Below are positions 43,801 through 52,885 of a DNA stretch of 64,000 nucleotides, one piece after another. The translations under genes were made by a program, and so were the position numbers. The notes beneath the pieces were generated by a model, which was not told the origin of the DNA, searched no databases, and saw only the letters and a list, made by a program, of their open reading frames with translations. Each line of letters begins with the position of its first letter. Position 1 is the first letter of the stretch. Source of the stretch: Aquimarina sp040786285 (GTDB taxonomy: Bacteria > Bacteroidota > Bacteroidia > Flavobacteriales > Flavobacteriaceae); the NCBI RefSeq assembly GCF_040786285.1, contig NZ_JBFMKQ010000001.1, positions 1,612,001-1,676,000 of the forward strand. Direction: 5' to 3'.

Positions 43801-44321
43801 TAGTAGGAAGACTACTAGAACATTATTATGAAATTAATGAAGGTATTGGTGTTCATAAATCGCCAGAATTGTATGGCGCTTTTCCAACAGATCCTTATTC
43901 ACATACACCAGCTGGTAAAGGAGCGCAACAACCAGGAATGACCGGGCAAGTAAAAGAAGACATCTTAAGTCGTATAGGAGAATTGGGCGTGACAGTTAAA
44001 AATGGCGAGTTGCAGTTTTATCCATGTCTGTTAAGAATAGGAGAGTTCTTGAAAGACCCAAAAATGTTCCATTACGTAGATCTACATCAAAATAAAAAAC
44101 AAGTGCAACTCTATAGATACGAGTTGGCTTTTACCTATTGCCAAGTACCTGTTGTGTATACATTATCGGGAGAAAACAGTCTAGAAATAACCTACCAAGA
44201 CGGCTCGATAACTTCGCACTCTGGTTTAAATTTAGACACCTCTATAAGTCAAAAATTATTTGAAAGAACTGGCGAAATAGAAAGTATAAAAGTAAACATC
44301 GAGAAAACCATTTTAAAATAA
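40848..44321 (+). CDS. clan GH-Q glycoside phosphorylase, GH149/GH161-like (beta-1,3-oligoglucan phosphorylase)
   Basis: A 1,157-residue protein without a signal peptide, hence cytosolic. The N-terminal beta domain contains WMFVSSNGGLSAGRKDSNN (about 55-73), and the central alpha/alpha barrel has GYWGDHQIIYL (530-540), the WNDANNALVGNG segment with probable catalytic D655, TGRSGTFYGYEGLGSIYWHM (about 945) and HTPAGKGAQQPGMTGQVKED. WNDA plus the length of about 1,150 point to clan GH-Q families GH149 or GH161, beta-1,3-oligoglucan phosphorylases, rather than GH94; the exact family is from memory. It would convert imported oligosaccharides and phosphate to glucose 1-phosphate, saving ATP. Confidence 0.75.
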   Translation: MLDKDIYIGNSKISNVQKEITGELVWFEDENYYKISNYDVMRPFFMSIVSDSNHWMFVSSNGGLSAGRKDSNNALFPYYTDDKITESYDSTGSKSIFRIKKEGRLLIWEPFSERYSGTYHYTRNIYKNAYGNKILFEEMHHDLGLTYTYMWNSSNEYGFVKKSTLKNNSKESVHIEILDGLQNIIPYGVNTDLQAIRSNLVDAYKRSELIHDSGIGIYALSAIIVDRAEPSEALKANIVWSRGLEHPKYILSSLQLDAFRKGLSIQQEEDIKAEKGAYFLNDIITLPAEESKDWMMVANVNQGPSEVVEISEIIKNDNNLIEKVNDDIELGTQRLINLVSASDGFQLTADKRRNARHYSNTLFNIMRGGIFDANYTIEKWDFTNYLASANKNVYRKNEALLENFPDTFTLFDLREIAHQNEDKNFTRLALEYMPLKFSRRHGDPSRPWNKFSINTRDEVSGSKILDYEGNWRDIFQNWEALAHSYPEFVESMIHKFLNASTFDGYNPYRITKGGIDWEVIEEHDPWSYIGYWGDHQIIYLLKFLEFFQDHYPSKLQSFLNEDMFVYANVPYKIKPYEDLLKNPKDTIEFDYDLDKKIQQKRAEFGADGVLLRDESHVIHKVNFIEKILATTLAKLSNFIPEAGIWLNTQRPEWNDANNALVGNGVSMVTLYYLRRFFKFFKIIFESTEDKNIEISKELLEFYNNVNNTFKTNEGLLSKSLSNKERKEILDGLGMAGSKYRTKIYDHALSGKKETLALSDLKAFIDLTLKYLNHSIKANKRDDNMYHAYNLMTVDNENEISITYLDEMLEGQVAVLSSGYLSSKESLSLLDAMKNSALFRPDQYSYLLYPNKELPKFTEKNSIPKEYVENSRLLTQLLADNNTQIIEKDVKGNYHFNGSFNNAENLKQELENLSAKGYHILVEKYRGLVVETFEKVFNHKAFTGRSGTFYGYEGLGSIYWHMVSKLLLAVEECCLKAIDHKESDEVVGRLLEHYYEINEGIGVHKSPELYGAFPTDPYSHTPAGKGAQQPGMTGQVKEDILSRIGELGVTVKNGELQFYPCLLRIGEFLKDPKMFHYVDLHQNKKQVQLYRYELAFTYCQVPVVYTLSGENSLEITYQDGSITSHSGLNLDTSISQKLFERTGEIESIKVNIEKTILK

Positions 44322-44327
44322 AAAGAA

Positions 44328-45614
44328 ATGACACTAAGACACAACATAGTACTATCATTATTATTTACCGTACTTATGCTGTCTTGCAATCAAGAACAAA
44401 AAACTAAACAATCTATGCGCCCCCAAAACAGTATTACCGCAAAAGACATTTTAGGCAACCCAAATTATCTTGCGATATCCTATGGAGGTTATCGTAAATC
44501 ATCTAGAGAGTTTCAACCTACTATTGCACAGCTAAAAGAAGATATGAAAATTCTTCAGGCTATGAATATTAAAGTCTTAAGAACCTATAATGTTCAATTA
44601 GCGCAAGCTTCTAATGTGTTAAAAGCCATACATCAGCTCAAGAAAGAAGATGAAACTTTCGAAATGTATGTAATGCTTGGTGCTTGGATTGATTGTAAGA
44701 ATGCTTGGACTGATAAAGAACCAGATCATACTGTAGAAAGCACACAAAATGAAGGTGAGATCAATAGAGCTATAGCATTGGCCAATCAATATCCAGATAT
44801 TGTAAAAGTAATTGCTGTGGGTAATGAAGCCATGATTAGATGGGCAACCAGCTATTATGTGCAACCCAATGTGATATTAAAATGGGTTAATTATTTACAG
44901 AACTTAAAGAAAGAAGGTAAACTTTCTAAAGATCTATGGATTACTTCATCCGATGATTTTGCGTCTTGGGGAGGAGGGGAAGAAAGCTATCATGGTAAAG
45001 ATTTAGAAGACCTGATCAAAGTCGTGGATTATGTGTCCATGCATACCTACCCATACCATAATACGCATTATAACCCTGAGTTTTGGGGAATAGATAGTGA
45101 TGAAGAAAATCTCTCTTCAGAAGAAAAAGTTGAAGCCGCTATGCAAAGAGCCTTAAAGTTTGCTCAAAAGCAATACAAAGCAGTGTCTAATTATGTTGAG
45201 AGTTTAGGTGTAAAAAAGCCTATTCATATAGGGGAGACAGGCTGGGCTACAGTGTCTAATGGGCATTATGGACCGAATGGCTCTAAAGCTACAGATGAGT
45301 TTAAAGAAGCATTGTATTACCAATACATGAGAGAATGGACCAATAAAGAAGGGATATCATGCTTTTATTTTGAAGCCTTCGACGAACCCTGGAAAGACGC
45401 CCACAATCATAAAGGTTCAGAAAATCATTTTGGATTAATCACGGTTGATGGTAAAGCAAAATATGCGCTTTGGGATATGGTAGATAAGGGTACGTTTAAA
45501 GGGTTAACTAGGGGAGGTAACCCAATGACCAAAACATATAATGGTGATAAAAGCGAGATGATGAAGAATGTAGAACTACCTCCTGTTAAAAAAGTAACGG
45601 TCGTTGACTTTTAA
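44328..45614 (+). CDS. GH17 family beta-1,3-glucanase lipoprotein
   Basis: A 428-residue lipoprotein (LMLSCNQ, Cys at about 20) with a GH17 TIM barrel. IAVGNEAMIR supplies acid/base E167 and IHIGETGWAT supplies nucleophile E303, the classic GH17 pair. WDMVDKGTFKGLTRGG near the C-terminus is the usual end of the domain, followed by a 30-residue tail. It should act outside the cytoplasm on beta-1,3-glucan or oligosaccharides. It is 6 bases after the phosphorylase gene and 5 bases before GH30. The locus also encodes a cytosolic GH17 at 48711. Confidence 0.9.
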   Translation: MTLRHNIVLSLLFTVLMLSCNQEQKTKQSMRPQNSITAKDILGNPNYLAISYGGYRKSSREFQPTIAQLKEDMKILQAMNIKVLRTYNVQLAQASNVLKAIHQLKKEDETFEMYVMLGAWIDCKNAWTDKEPDHTVESTQNEGEINRAIALANQYPDIVKVIAVGNEAMIRWATSYYVQPNVILKWVNYLQNLKKEGKLSKDLWITSSDDFASWGGGEESYHGKDLEDLIKVVDYVSMHTYPYHNTHYNPEFWGIDSDEENLSSEEKVEAAMQRALKFAQKQYKAVSNYVESLGVKKPIHIGETGWATVSNGHYGPNGSKATDEFKEALYYQYMREWTNKEGISCFYFEAFDEPWKDAHNHKGSENHFGLITVDGKAKYALWDMVDKGTFKGLTRGGNPMTKTYNGDKSEMMKNVELPPVKKVTVVDF

Positions 45615-45619
45615 AAAAG

Positions 45620-47113
45620 ATGAGAAAAAAGATGAGAAAAAAGACATACATAATACTACTAATTGTTTTTACCATGAGTGCATGTGCTAATAAACAAAGT
45701 CTTGAAGTAGAAGTTTATGAAACTTCTGCAAGCGGTAATAAGTTGACGAAAATTACAGAGTTTCCAACTTCGGAGGTAAAAGCTGGTATTACCTTAAATC
45801 CCGAAAAAACCTATCAAACCATTACAGGTTTTGGAGGTGCTTTTACAGAGTCTTCAGCATATGTATTGAATAAGTTAAGTACAAAAAATCGGGATAAAAT
45901 CATTAAAGGGTATTTCGGAAGAGAGGGAGCCAATTATTCACTAACAAGAACACATATGAATTCTTGTGATTTCTCATTAAGTCAATATTCCTATACACCT
46001 AATGAGGATAAAGAACTTAAAGATTTTTCGGTAAAAGAGGATATAGATGATTTAATCCCGATGATCAAAGAAGCGATGGCAACTTCAGAAGATGGTTTTA
46101 AAATTTTTGCATCCCCATGGACGGCGCCACCCTGGATGAAGGATAACAAGCATTGGGTAGGCGGAAAACTACTGCCAGAATACTACGATACATGGGCATT
46201 ATTCTTTTCTAAGTATGTAGAGGCCTACAAAGAACAAGGAATCGATATCTGGGGGTTTACCGTCGAAAATGAACCACATGGCAATGGCGATAACTGGGAA
46301 AGTATGCATTTTACACCAGAAGAAATGACAGATTTTGTACAAAATCATTTAGGTCCAAAATTAGAAGAAGACGGTAATGGAGATATTAAAATTCTGGGAT
46401 ATGATCAAAATAGGGAAGGTATAAAAGAGTGGGTAGATGTAATGTACAAGGATGAAGCTTCTTCTAAATACTATGATGGTACTGCTATTCATTGGTACGA
46501 GAGCACCTACGAGGTATTTCCTGAAGCATTGCAATATGCCCATACAAAAGCACCAGATAAATACTTGATCCAAACTGAAGCCTGTGTTGATGCCGAAGTT
46601 CCAAAATGGAAAGATGATGCTTGGTATTGGTCTAAAGAAGCAACCGACTGGGGTTGGGATTGGGCCCCAGAACACCAGAAGCATTTGCACCCTAAATACG
46701 TACCTGTATATCGCTATGCCAGAGATATCATAGGGTGTTTGAATAATTGGGTAGATGGATGGGTAGATTGGAACATGGTATTAGATAAGCAAGGTGGTCC
46801 AAACTGGTTTAAAAATTGGTGTGTGGCACCGGTGATTGTTGATCCAGATAATGATGAGGTATACTTTACACCTTTGTACTATACCATGGCACATTTTAGT
46901 AAATATATTCGACCCGAAGCGAAAGTGATTGATGTCGAGATTTCAGATGAAAAAGTAATGGTTACTGCTGCTAAAAACCCAGATGGTTCTATTGCAGTGG
47001 TTGTTTTTAACCCGACAGAAGATGCAAAACAGTTTTCATTGACCCTAGGTGAAAAATCAAAGGATATTTCTATTAATGCACAGGCTATTCAAACAATAGT
47101 CATCGCTAACTAA
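45620..47113 (+). CDS. GH30 family glycosidase lipoprotein
   Basis: A 497-residue lipoprotein (FTMSACANK, Cys near 22) of family GH30. TITGFGGAFTESSAYVL opens the domain; GFTVENEPHGN gives acid/base E218; YLIQTEACVD gives nucleophile E320. A C-terminal beta domain (about 430-497, with PDGSIAVVVFNPT) is standard. GH30 members in laminarin loci are often exo-beta-1,6- or beta-1,3-glucosidases that remove side branches, so it probably debranches or trims laminarin; the linkage is not decided by sequence. Start may be the first ATG or the second, four codons later (45632). Confidence 0.9.
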   Translation: MRKKMRKKTYIILLIVFTMSACANKQSLEVEVYETSASGNKLTKITEFPTSEVKAGITLNPEKTYQTITGFGGAFTESSAYVLNKLSTKNRDKIIKGYFGREGANYSLTRTHMNSCDFSLSQYSYTPNEDKELKDFSVKEDIDDLIPMIKEAMATSEDGFKIFASPWTAPPWMKDNKHWVGGKLLPEYYDTWALFFSKYVEAYKEQGIDIWGFTVENEPHGNGDNWESMHFTPEEMTDFVQNHLGPKLEEDGNGDIKILGYDQNREGIKEWVDVMYKDEASSKYYDGTAIHWYESTYEVFPEALQYAHTKAPDKYLIQTEACVDAEVPKWKDDAWYWSKEATDWGWDWAPEHQKHLHPKYVPVYRYARDIIGCLNNWVDGWVDWNMVLDKQGGPNWFKNWCVAPVIVDPDNDEVYFTPLYYTMAHFSKYIRPEAKVIDVEISDEKVMVTAAKNPDGSIAVVVFNPTEDAKQFSLTLGEKSKDISINAQAIQTIVIAN

Positions 47114-47123
47114 AATTAAAACT

Positions 47124-48689
47124 ATGTCAACTATTAAAACTGCCACAAAAGATAAAGTCCCGGTGGGTCAAAAAGCCGCCTTTGGTGCAGGCCATTTTAT
47201 ATTAAATATATTGCCTGGAACACTTGGGGTTTTTATCCAATTTTTCTTATTAACAGCATGGGGAGTTGATCCTTTATGGGCAGGGCTTTTAGGTGGTTTA
47301 CCAAGAATATTTGACTCGATAACAGACCCAATAATGGGTTTCATTTCAGACAATACAAAATCCAGGTGGGGACGTAGAAGACCCTATATTTTTGTTGGTG
47401 CAATCATAAGCGGAATACTTTTCTTTTTAATGTGGCAAATTGATGATAATGCTTCTCAATCCTATATTATTTGGCATGTCATGGTACTTCAATTACTATT
47501 TCTTATTGGTAATACCATGTTTGCCACTCCATTGGTCGGACTCGGCTACGAAATGACATCAGACTATAACGAAAGAACACGTTTAATGGCATTTTCTAAC
47601 ACAATGGGACAAATTGCCTGGATGATTGTACCATGGTTGTATGTTATTATTCCAGATACAAACACTTTTAATACGCAAACAGAAGGAGTGCGCACTATGG
47701 CACTTATTGTAGGTGCCATGTGTATAGTTTTCGGAATTTTACCTGCATTATTTTGTAAAGGTATTGATTCTTCACATATGGAAAATCGAAAAGAGATTAA
47801 TTTCAAAACGCTTGCTGCTAACATGAAAGACTTATTCGCAGGAATTATTCAAGTTTCTAAAAATAAACCTTTTATGAAATTATGTGGTGCAACGTTCTTG
47901 GTTTTTAATGGATTTCAACTTGTCGCTGCCTTTGGGGTTTTTATTATTGTATTTTATATGTACAACGGCAGTTATGAGTTAGCCGGTACATGGCCGGCAT
48001 GGTTTAATACGATTAATGCCATAATTACTGCATTTATTGTCATACCCATTATTTCAAGAATGGCGAATAAATGGGGAAAGAAAAAAGCTTTTATAATTTC
48101 AACCGTTTTATCAATAGTAGGCTATCTTTTAAAATGGTGGGGTTTTGATAAGGAACTTAATAGTCAATTTAATCAAACGGGATTAGGGACATCATTAAAC
48201 TCTGGAATAGGCTCCATATTTGAATTTTTAAACCCAATACTAGATAAGATAGGAATGTCCTGGTTTAGTATAGATCCAGGTAGCGAAGTACCCTGGCTTA
48301 TATTTTTACCAATTCCATTGTTTGCTTTTGGAATGGGAGGGTTATTTACATTAATGATGTCCATGACTGCAGATGTATGTGACTTAGATGAATTAGAAAA
48401 TGGAATGCCTCGTAAAGAGGGAACCTTTGGGGCCATTTATTGGTTGATGGTGAAAATAGGTCAGTCTATTGCATTAGTTTTAGGTGGATTAATTTTGAGT
48501 ATTGTTGGATTTGATCCTAATGTTACCGAGCAATCTTTAGAAACTATGAATGGCCTTAGGGTGGCCGACATAGTAGTCCCATCGGTAACTGCAGCATTAG
48601 CAATATGGGTAATGTGGAAATATAGCCTTACTGAAAAGAGGGCTAGAGAAATAAAAACCACATTGGTAGAACGAAGAGGAGAGCTTTAA
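47124..48689 (+). CDS. GPH-family sugar:cation symporter (MFS), oligosaccharide importer
   Basis: A 521-residue inner-membrane transporter with about 12 helices. The motif DSITDPIMGFISDNTKSRWGRRRPYI (cited in parts: DSITDPIMGFIS, then SRWGRRRPY) near residues 55-80 is the signature of the glycoside-pentoside-hexuronide family. The second half contains an insert around 350-395 and DLDELENGMPRKEGTFGAIY, another family hallmark. Placed between GH30 and a cytosolic GH17, and with a cytosolic phosphorylase in the operon, it should carry glucan oligosaccharides across the inner membrane. Confidence 0.88.
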   Translation: MSTIKTATKDKVPVGQKAAFGAGHFILNILPGTLGVFIQFFLLTAWGVDPLWAGLLGGLPRIFDSITDPIMGFISDNTKSRWGRRRPYIFVGAIISGILFFLMWQIDDNASQSYIIWHVMVLQLLFLIGNTMFATPLVGLGYEMTSDYNERTRLMAFSNTMGQIAWMIVPWLYVIIPDTNTFNTQTEGVRTMALIVGAMCIVFGILPALFCKGIDSSHMENRKEINFKTLAANMKDLFAGIIQVSKNKPFMKLCGATFLVFNGFQLVAAFGVFIIVFYMYNGSYELAGTWPAWFNTINAIITAFIVIPIISRMANKWGKKKAFIISTVLSIVGYLLKWWGFDKELNSQFNQTGLGTSLNSGIGSIFEFLNPILDKIGMSWFSIDPGSEVPWLIFLPIPLFAFGMGGLFTLMMSMTADVCDLDELENGMPRKEGTFGAIYWLMVKIGQSIALVLGGLILSIVGFDPNVTEQSLETMNGLRVADIVVPSVTAALAIWVMWKYSLTEKRAREIKTTLVERRGEL

Positions 48690-48710
48690 TAATATTAATT
48701 AATACATCTT

Positions 48711-49595
48711 ATGTCTATTAGAAAAGAAAAGTTTTTGACCCTGGCCACTCTAGAGTACGCTAACAAAACTACAGAAGATTTAAAGCAAATGTATAGACAG
48801 GTTTTAGACAATGGTATGCATGGTCTATGTTTTAGTCCATATATAGAAGGTCAACAACCTGGAGATCAGATTACCGAAGATCAAATACATCGAAGGTTAG
48901 AAATTATTAAACCATATACCAAATGGATACGATCGTTTTCATGTACTGATGGAAATGAAGCCATTCCAAAAATTGCAAAAGAGTATGGCATCAAAACTTT
49001 AGTGGGGGCCTGGTTAGGTGATAATGCCGAAATTAATAGTAAAGAAGTGAAAAATCTTATTGAATTGTGTAATAAGGGTTATGTGGATATCGCGGCAGTT
49101 GGTAATGAGGTAATGTATAGAGGTGATTTGACAGAAGCTGAATTATTGAGTAATATACATTTGGTAAAAGAGGCGGTCACCGATATTCCTGTAGGATACG
49201 TTGATGCATATTACGAGTTTGTTGATCACCCCAGGATTACTGAAGCATGCGATATTATTTTGGCAAACTGTTATCCCTTTTGGGAAGGCTGCGATCTGGA
49301 TTATTCGTTGTTATACATGAAAGATATGTATCATAGAGCACTTCGCGCCGGAAATGGTAAAAAGGTTATCATTTCTGAAACAGGCTGGCCAAGTAATGGG
49401 ACAAACCTTGAAGGGGCGTTTCCATCCTATGAAAATGCCATGAAATATTTTATCAATACACAAAAATGGTCTGAAGAAGATAATATCGAAGTATTCTTTT
49501 TTTCGTCTTTTGATGAATCTTGGAAGGTCGGAGCAGAAGGTGATGTTGGTGCATATTGGGGTATTTGGGATAAGCTTGAACAATTAAAATATTAA
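48711..49595 (+). CDS. cytosolic GH17 family beta-glucanase/transferase
   Basis: A 294-residue GH17 protein lacking any signal peptide. AAVGNEVMYRG gives acid/base E133 and VIISETGWPSNG gives nucleophile E223. It ends FSSFDESWKVG-YWGIWDKL, typical of the GH17 C-terminus. The lack of export signal and its position 21 bases after the symporter gene imply that it works on imported oligosaccharides, either cutting them or transglycosylating them before the phosphorylase. It is the last gene of the locus and converges with the CcsBA gene. Confidence 0.88.
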   Translation: MSIRKEKFLTLATLEYANKTTEDLKQMYRQVLDNGMHGLCFSPYIEGQQPGDQITEDQIHRRLEIIKPYTKWIRSFSCTDGNEAIPKIAKEYGIKTLVGAWLGDNAEINSKEVKNLIELCNKGYVDIAAVGNEVMYRGDLTEAELLSNIHLVKEAVTDIPVGYVDAYYEFVDHPRITEACDIILANCYPFWEGCDLDYSLLYMKDMYHRALRAGNGKKVIISETGWPSNGTNLEGAFPSYENAMKYFINTQKWSEEDNIEVFFFSSFDESWKVGAEGDVGAYWGIWDKLEQLKY

Positions 49596-49655
49596 TTAGA
49601 TAGACTAAAAATAATATAAGGAGTAAAATGTTTTTATATTCAGATATTCGGACTC

Positions 49656-52600
49656 TTAAGAAGAAACATGACGACTATCAAAATTTTTATTACGAATGTA
49701 AGCAGTTATTGCTATAAGTACCATACATAAAGCTAATACATATACAAATTTAGGAATAGGAATAGGATCTCCTGCTGCATAACTATGAAGACCAGATAAA
49801 TAATAATTAACTCCAAAAGAAGTCATGATAATTGACCAAAATGCAAATGTACTGGCTACATTGAGTGCGTAACGATTTTGTAATCCAGGAATAAATCGTA
49901 AATGTAATACTACAGCATATACGATGATGCTTATCAAAGCCCATGTTTCTTTAGGATCCCATGCCCAATAGCGCCCCCAGGATTCATTGGCCCAAACACC
50001 ACCTAAAAATGTTCCTACGGCCAATACGAACAATCCAATGGTCATAGAGATTTCATTAATATAAGTAAGTTCTTTAATACGAATATCGATAGGTCCTTTT
50101 GTTCTATCTGTTTTGATTACCATAAGAATAAGTGCCATCAAACCCAAAATAGCAGATAAAGCCAATGGTGCATAACTGCTAATAATAGTTGCTACGTGTA
50201 CTTTTAACCAAAAGGAAGATTTAAGGACGGGCATAAGGTTAGTGATCTCTGGGTTTAGCCAGTCGAGATAGCTTACAAATAATAATGCGCCAGAAAATAA
50301 AGTAGCTAATGGTAATGCAAAGTCTGATTTTCTAAAAGTCATCAATCCGCAAAGCATTAATACCCATGCTACAAAAACCAACATCTCATACCCATTGCTC
50401 CAGGGTGCATGTTGAGCCACATACCATCGTAGCAATATGTTTCCTGTGAATAATAAAAAGCTTATTAATGAAAGGATAATTACTATGTTCCATAGCAGTT
50501 CAATGGATTTTTTTTGAACAAAAATTTTAGTGATTGCAAATACTAATAACATGAATCCCAAAGTGAAAAATACCTGGAAAAGCCAAAAATTGAGATTCAA
50601 TTCGTTATACCATAATTCTGCAGCTACTCTTTTGTCATTCGGGATAATGTCTTTACCCAAAACGTCTTGATAGGTTTTTATATACGAAAGCTTATCTGTA
50701 GCTGCTCCCCATTTCTTTGATACTATATCCTGAAAATAGGAAGGAACAATGGTTTGTACAAACTTGCCGTCTTCAGCAGGGAAATCTCTAAAATGATGCG
50801 CATAACTATGCCAGGTATTATTATCATCATTACTGTTAGGAAAGATCTTTAAATAATTTCCGATTAAGACATTATATAAAATATTGAAACGCTCATCTAC
50901 TTTAATGATTTCCTTATCAAACTCATTACGCTCTGCTGGTTTTTTAAGGTTAGCTTTTTCTATGGCGTCAGACAATATATATGCTCCTTTATCGTCTAAT
51001 AGCGCATTAAAAGGGATTAACCCCTCTTTGTTTGGTGTCAAAGGTTTGAACAGAACACCTCCTTTTTTTTGATCAATCTTAATTAATGGAATTTGCTTCC
51101 AGGCATTTGGATCTACATGCATTGCCAAAAATGCCTGATTGGCATCCATGCGCACATTTGTTTCACCAGCAGCGTATTTAAAATAAGGTTTTCTAGATAT
51201 TTTTCTTAAAAATTCTGAAGCCAAAGTATTAATGGGTTTAATACGCCCATCCAGATCCTGAACCATTAATCGACCAAAGAGTTCAGCATGATATAGATCG
51301 ATCTGTTGGTTTTCTACAAGTTGTTTCTCTAAATTTGGATCGGTTGTATTTGCGTTGGCAAAGCCAGTAATAAAAAAGAAAAGAAGCAAGTTTACAACTT
51401 GATTTTGTTTTAATTTTTTTAGCTTTTGATTAATTGCCCTAAATCTTGAGGTTTTACCAAATAGGGTAAAAAACATACCTAACCCCATACATAAATAGCC
51501 CAAATAGGTAACCCAGGTGCCTAATCTATCGTGATTTACAGCAAGTACGGTTCCCAATTCATCGGTATCATAGCTTGCCTGAAAAAATCGATAGCCTTGA
51601 TAATCCAGTACATGGTTCATAAATATTCGAAATGGTGTCTTCTCGTTATTGTCGATAATAGTTACCTCACTTGCATATGCCGAAGGACTTGTAGAACCGG
51701 GATATCGTTCTAATTGAAAATCATTAAGGTGTATTAAAAAAGGAACTTCTTGTGCTTGTGCACCATAAGAAAGCTGTATGGTTAATCCATTTAGCACAAG
51801 TTCATGAGTTGTAGGTAAAAAACCTTCTCGATATAACAATGATGACTTTTCTTTTTGATTGGCTACCTCGACATTAACAATGAGTGCATCATCTTTGGCT
51901 CTATCATTATCCTTTGGTTTTTCGGATTCACTTACTAGTTCTATCGTTGCACTAGGATGAAAAGACAGCGGTACAAAAGAAGCATCACCATCACGATATA
52001 AAGTACGTAAAGTTAATCGCTGAAGACTATCTTTTTTAATTTTCCCAGCAGTTTGAGAAGCCATCATAAAGAAATCCAGATCTCGTGGGGATACTACACT
52101 AAAATCACCATCTTTTTCTATGATATTAATGATTCCCTCTTCTTTGGCATTATATCCAACTTTATGATGGTGTTTTCCAATACTCTCTACTTCGCCTTCT
52201 TCCAAAAATACCGTTTGTCTTCCGTTTCCAGACGACACCACTAATTGCAAGAGTGCTTTTCCACCTTCAACATCATCTACTATTTCTGGCACAGCATCTG
52301 CAACAAATTTGCTATGAGAAATGCGTATAGGTATCGTATTAAAATCTGTTTCTATCGTAAAATCATTATCACTGATAGGAGAGAAGTTCAATTGTTTTCG
52401 AATTACTTTTGTCTTGCTTCCATCAGAAATGTGCGCTTGCAGATAATTACTATCCGAAATGATAATGTTTGAAGCACTACCTTCCCTAATACGCATAATA
52501 CCACTATAAGAAGAATGTCGTGTTATTCCGGCACCTAATAAAATAACGATGAATGCAACATGAAACAAAAGGATTGGCCATTTCTCTTTTCGCCATAGTT

Positions 52601-52805
52601 TGTATTTATAGATGTTAGTGCCAAAACAAATGCCGAGTCCTATCATAACCAGTTCAAACCACCAGGCATCGTAGATGATTTTCCATGCGGTAGCGGTACC
52701 AAAATCATTTTCTACAAAAGTAGCCGTAGCCATGGCGATTGCAAAAAGCAGTAATAATAGAACAGCCAATATAGGGGAGGAAAAAAAACGATATAATTTA
52801 TGCAT
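49656..52805 (-). CDS. ccsBA: CcsBA fusion, system II cytochrome c biogenesis protein
   Basis: A 1,049-residue fusion. The N-terminal half is ResB/CcsB-like: two transmembrane helices at the start (about 13-35 and 48-68), a helix near 82-98 and a large periplasmic domain, with the MNHVLDYQGYRFFQASYD segment typical of ResB near 395. The C-terminal third is CcsA with eight or so helices and the haem-binding tryptophan-rich motif WGRYWAWDPKETWAL near 955. It exports haem and ligates it to CxxCH motifs in the periplasm. It sits 80 bases after nrfA on the same strand, which fits NrfHA's high haem demand, and would also serve the cytochrome at 2369. Confidence 0.92.
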   Translation of the reverse strand: MHKLYRFFSSPILAVLLLLLFAIAMATATFVENDFGTATAWKIIYDAWWFELVMIGLGICFGTNIYKYKLWRKEKWPILLFHVAFIVILLGAGITRHSSYSGIMRIREGSASNIIISDSNYLQAHISDGSKTKVIRKQLNFSPISDNDFTIETDFNTIPIRISHSKFVADAVPEIVDDVEGGKALLQLVVSSGNGRQTVFLEEGEVESIGKHHHKVGYNAKEEGIINIIEKDGDFSVVSPRDLDFFMMASQTAGKIKKDSLQRLTLRTLYRDGDASFVPLSFHPSATIELVSESEKPKDNDRAKDDALIVNVEVANQKEKSSLLYREGFLPTTHELVLNGLTIQLSYGAQAQEVPFLIHLNDFQLERYPGSTSPSAYASEVTIIDNNEKTPFRIFMNHVLDYQGYRFFQASYDTDELGTVLAVNHDRLGTWVTYLGYLCMGLGMFFTLFGKTSRFRAINQKLKKLKQNQVVNLLLFFFITGFANANTTDPNLEKQLVENQQIDLYHAELFGRLMVQDLDGRIKPINTLASEFLRKISRKPYFKYAAGETNVRMDANQAFLAMHVDPNAWKQIPLIKIDQKKGGVLFKPLTPNKEGLIPFNALLDDKGAYILSDAIEKANLKKPAERNEFDKEIIKVDERFNILYNVLIGNYLKIFPNSNDDNNTWHSYAHHFRDFPAEDGKFVQTIVPSYFQDIVSKKWGAATDKLSYIKTYQDVLGKDIIPNDKRVAAELWYNELNLNFWLFQVFFTLGFMLLVFAITKIFVQKKSIELLWNIVIILSLISFLLFTGNILLRWYVAQHAPWSNGYEMLVFVAWVLMLCGLMTFRKSDFALPLATLFSGALLFVSYLDWLNPEITNLMPVLKSSFWLKVHVATIISSYAPLALSAILGLMALILMVIKTDRTKGPIDIRIKELTYINEISMTIGLFVLAVGTFLGGVWANESWGRYWAWDPKETWALISIIVYAVVLHLRFIPGLQNRYALNVASTFAFWSIIMTSFGVNYYLSGLHSYAAGDPIPIPKFVYVLALCMVLIAITAYIRNKNFDSRHVSS

Positions 52806-52885
52806 TATGGATTGTTTAAGAAAAGAAAGATAACCTCATTAGGTGTACAACTGAGGATATCTTGTTAATAAAAGTGTATATTGTT

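Noticed and set aside
29738..49595. SusC/SusD pair in the beta-glucan locus
   Set aside because: No plug-plus-barrel TonB receptor or SusD-like lipoprotein is encoded here; the only TonB receptor in the window belongs to the siderophore locus.
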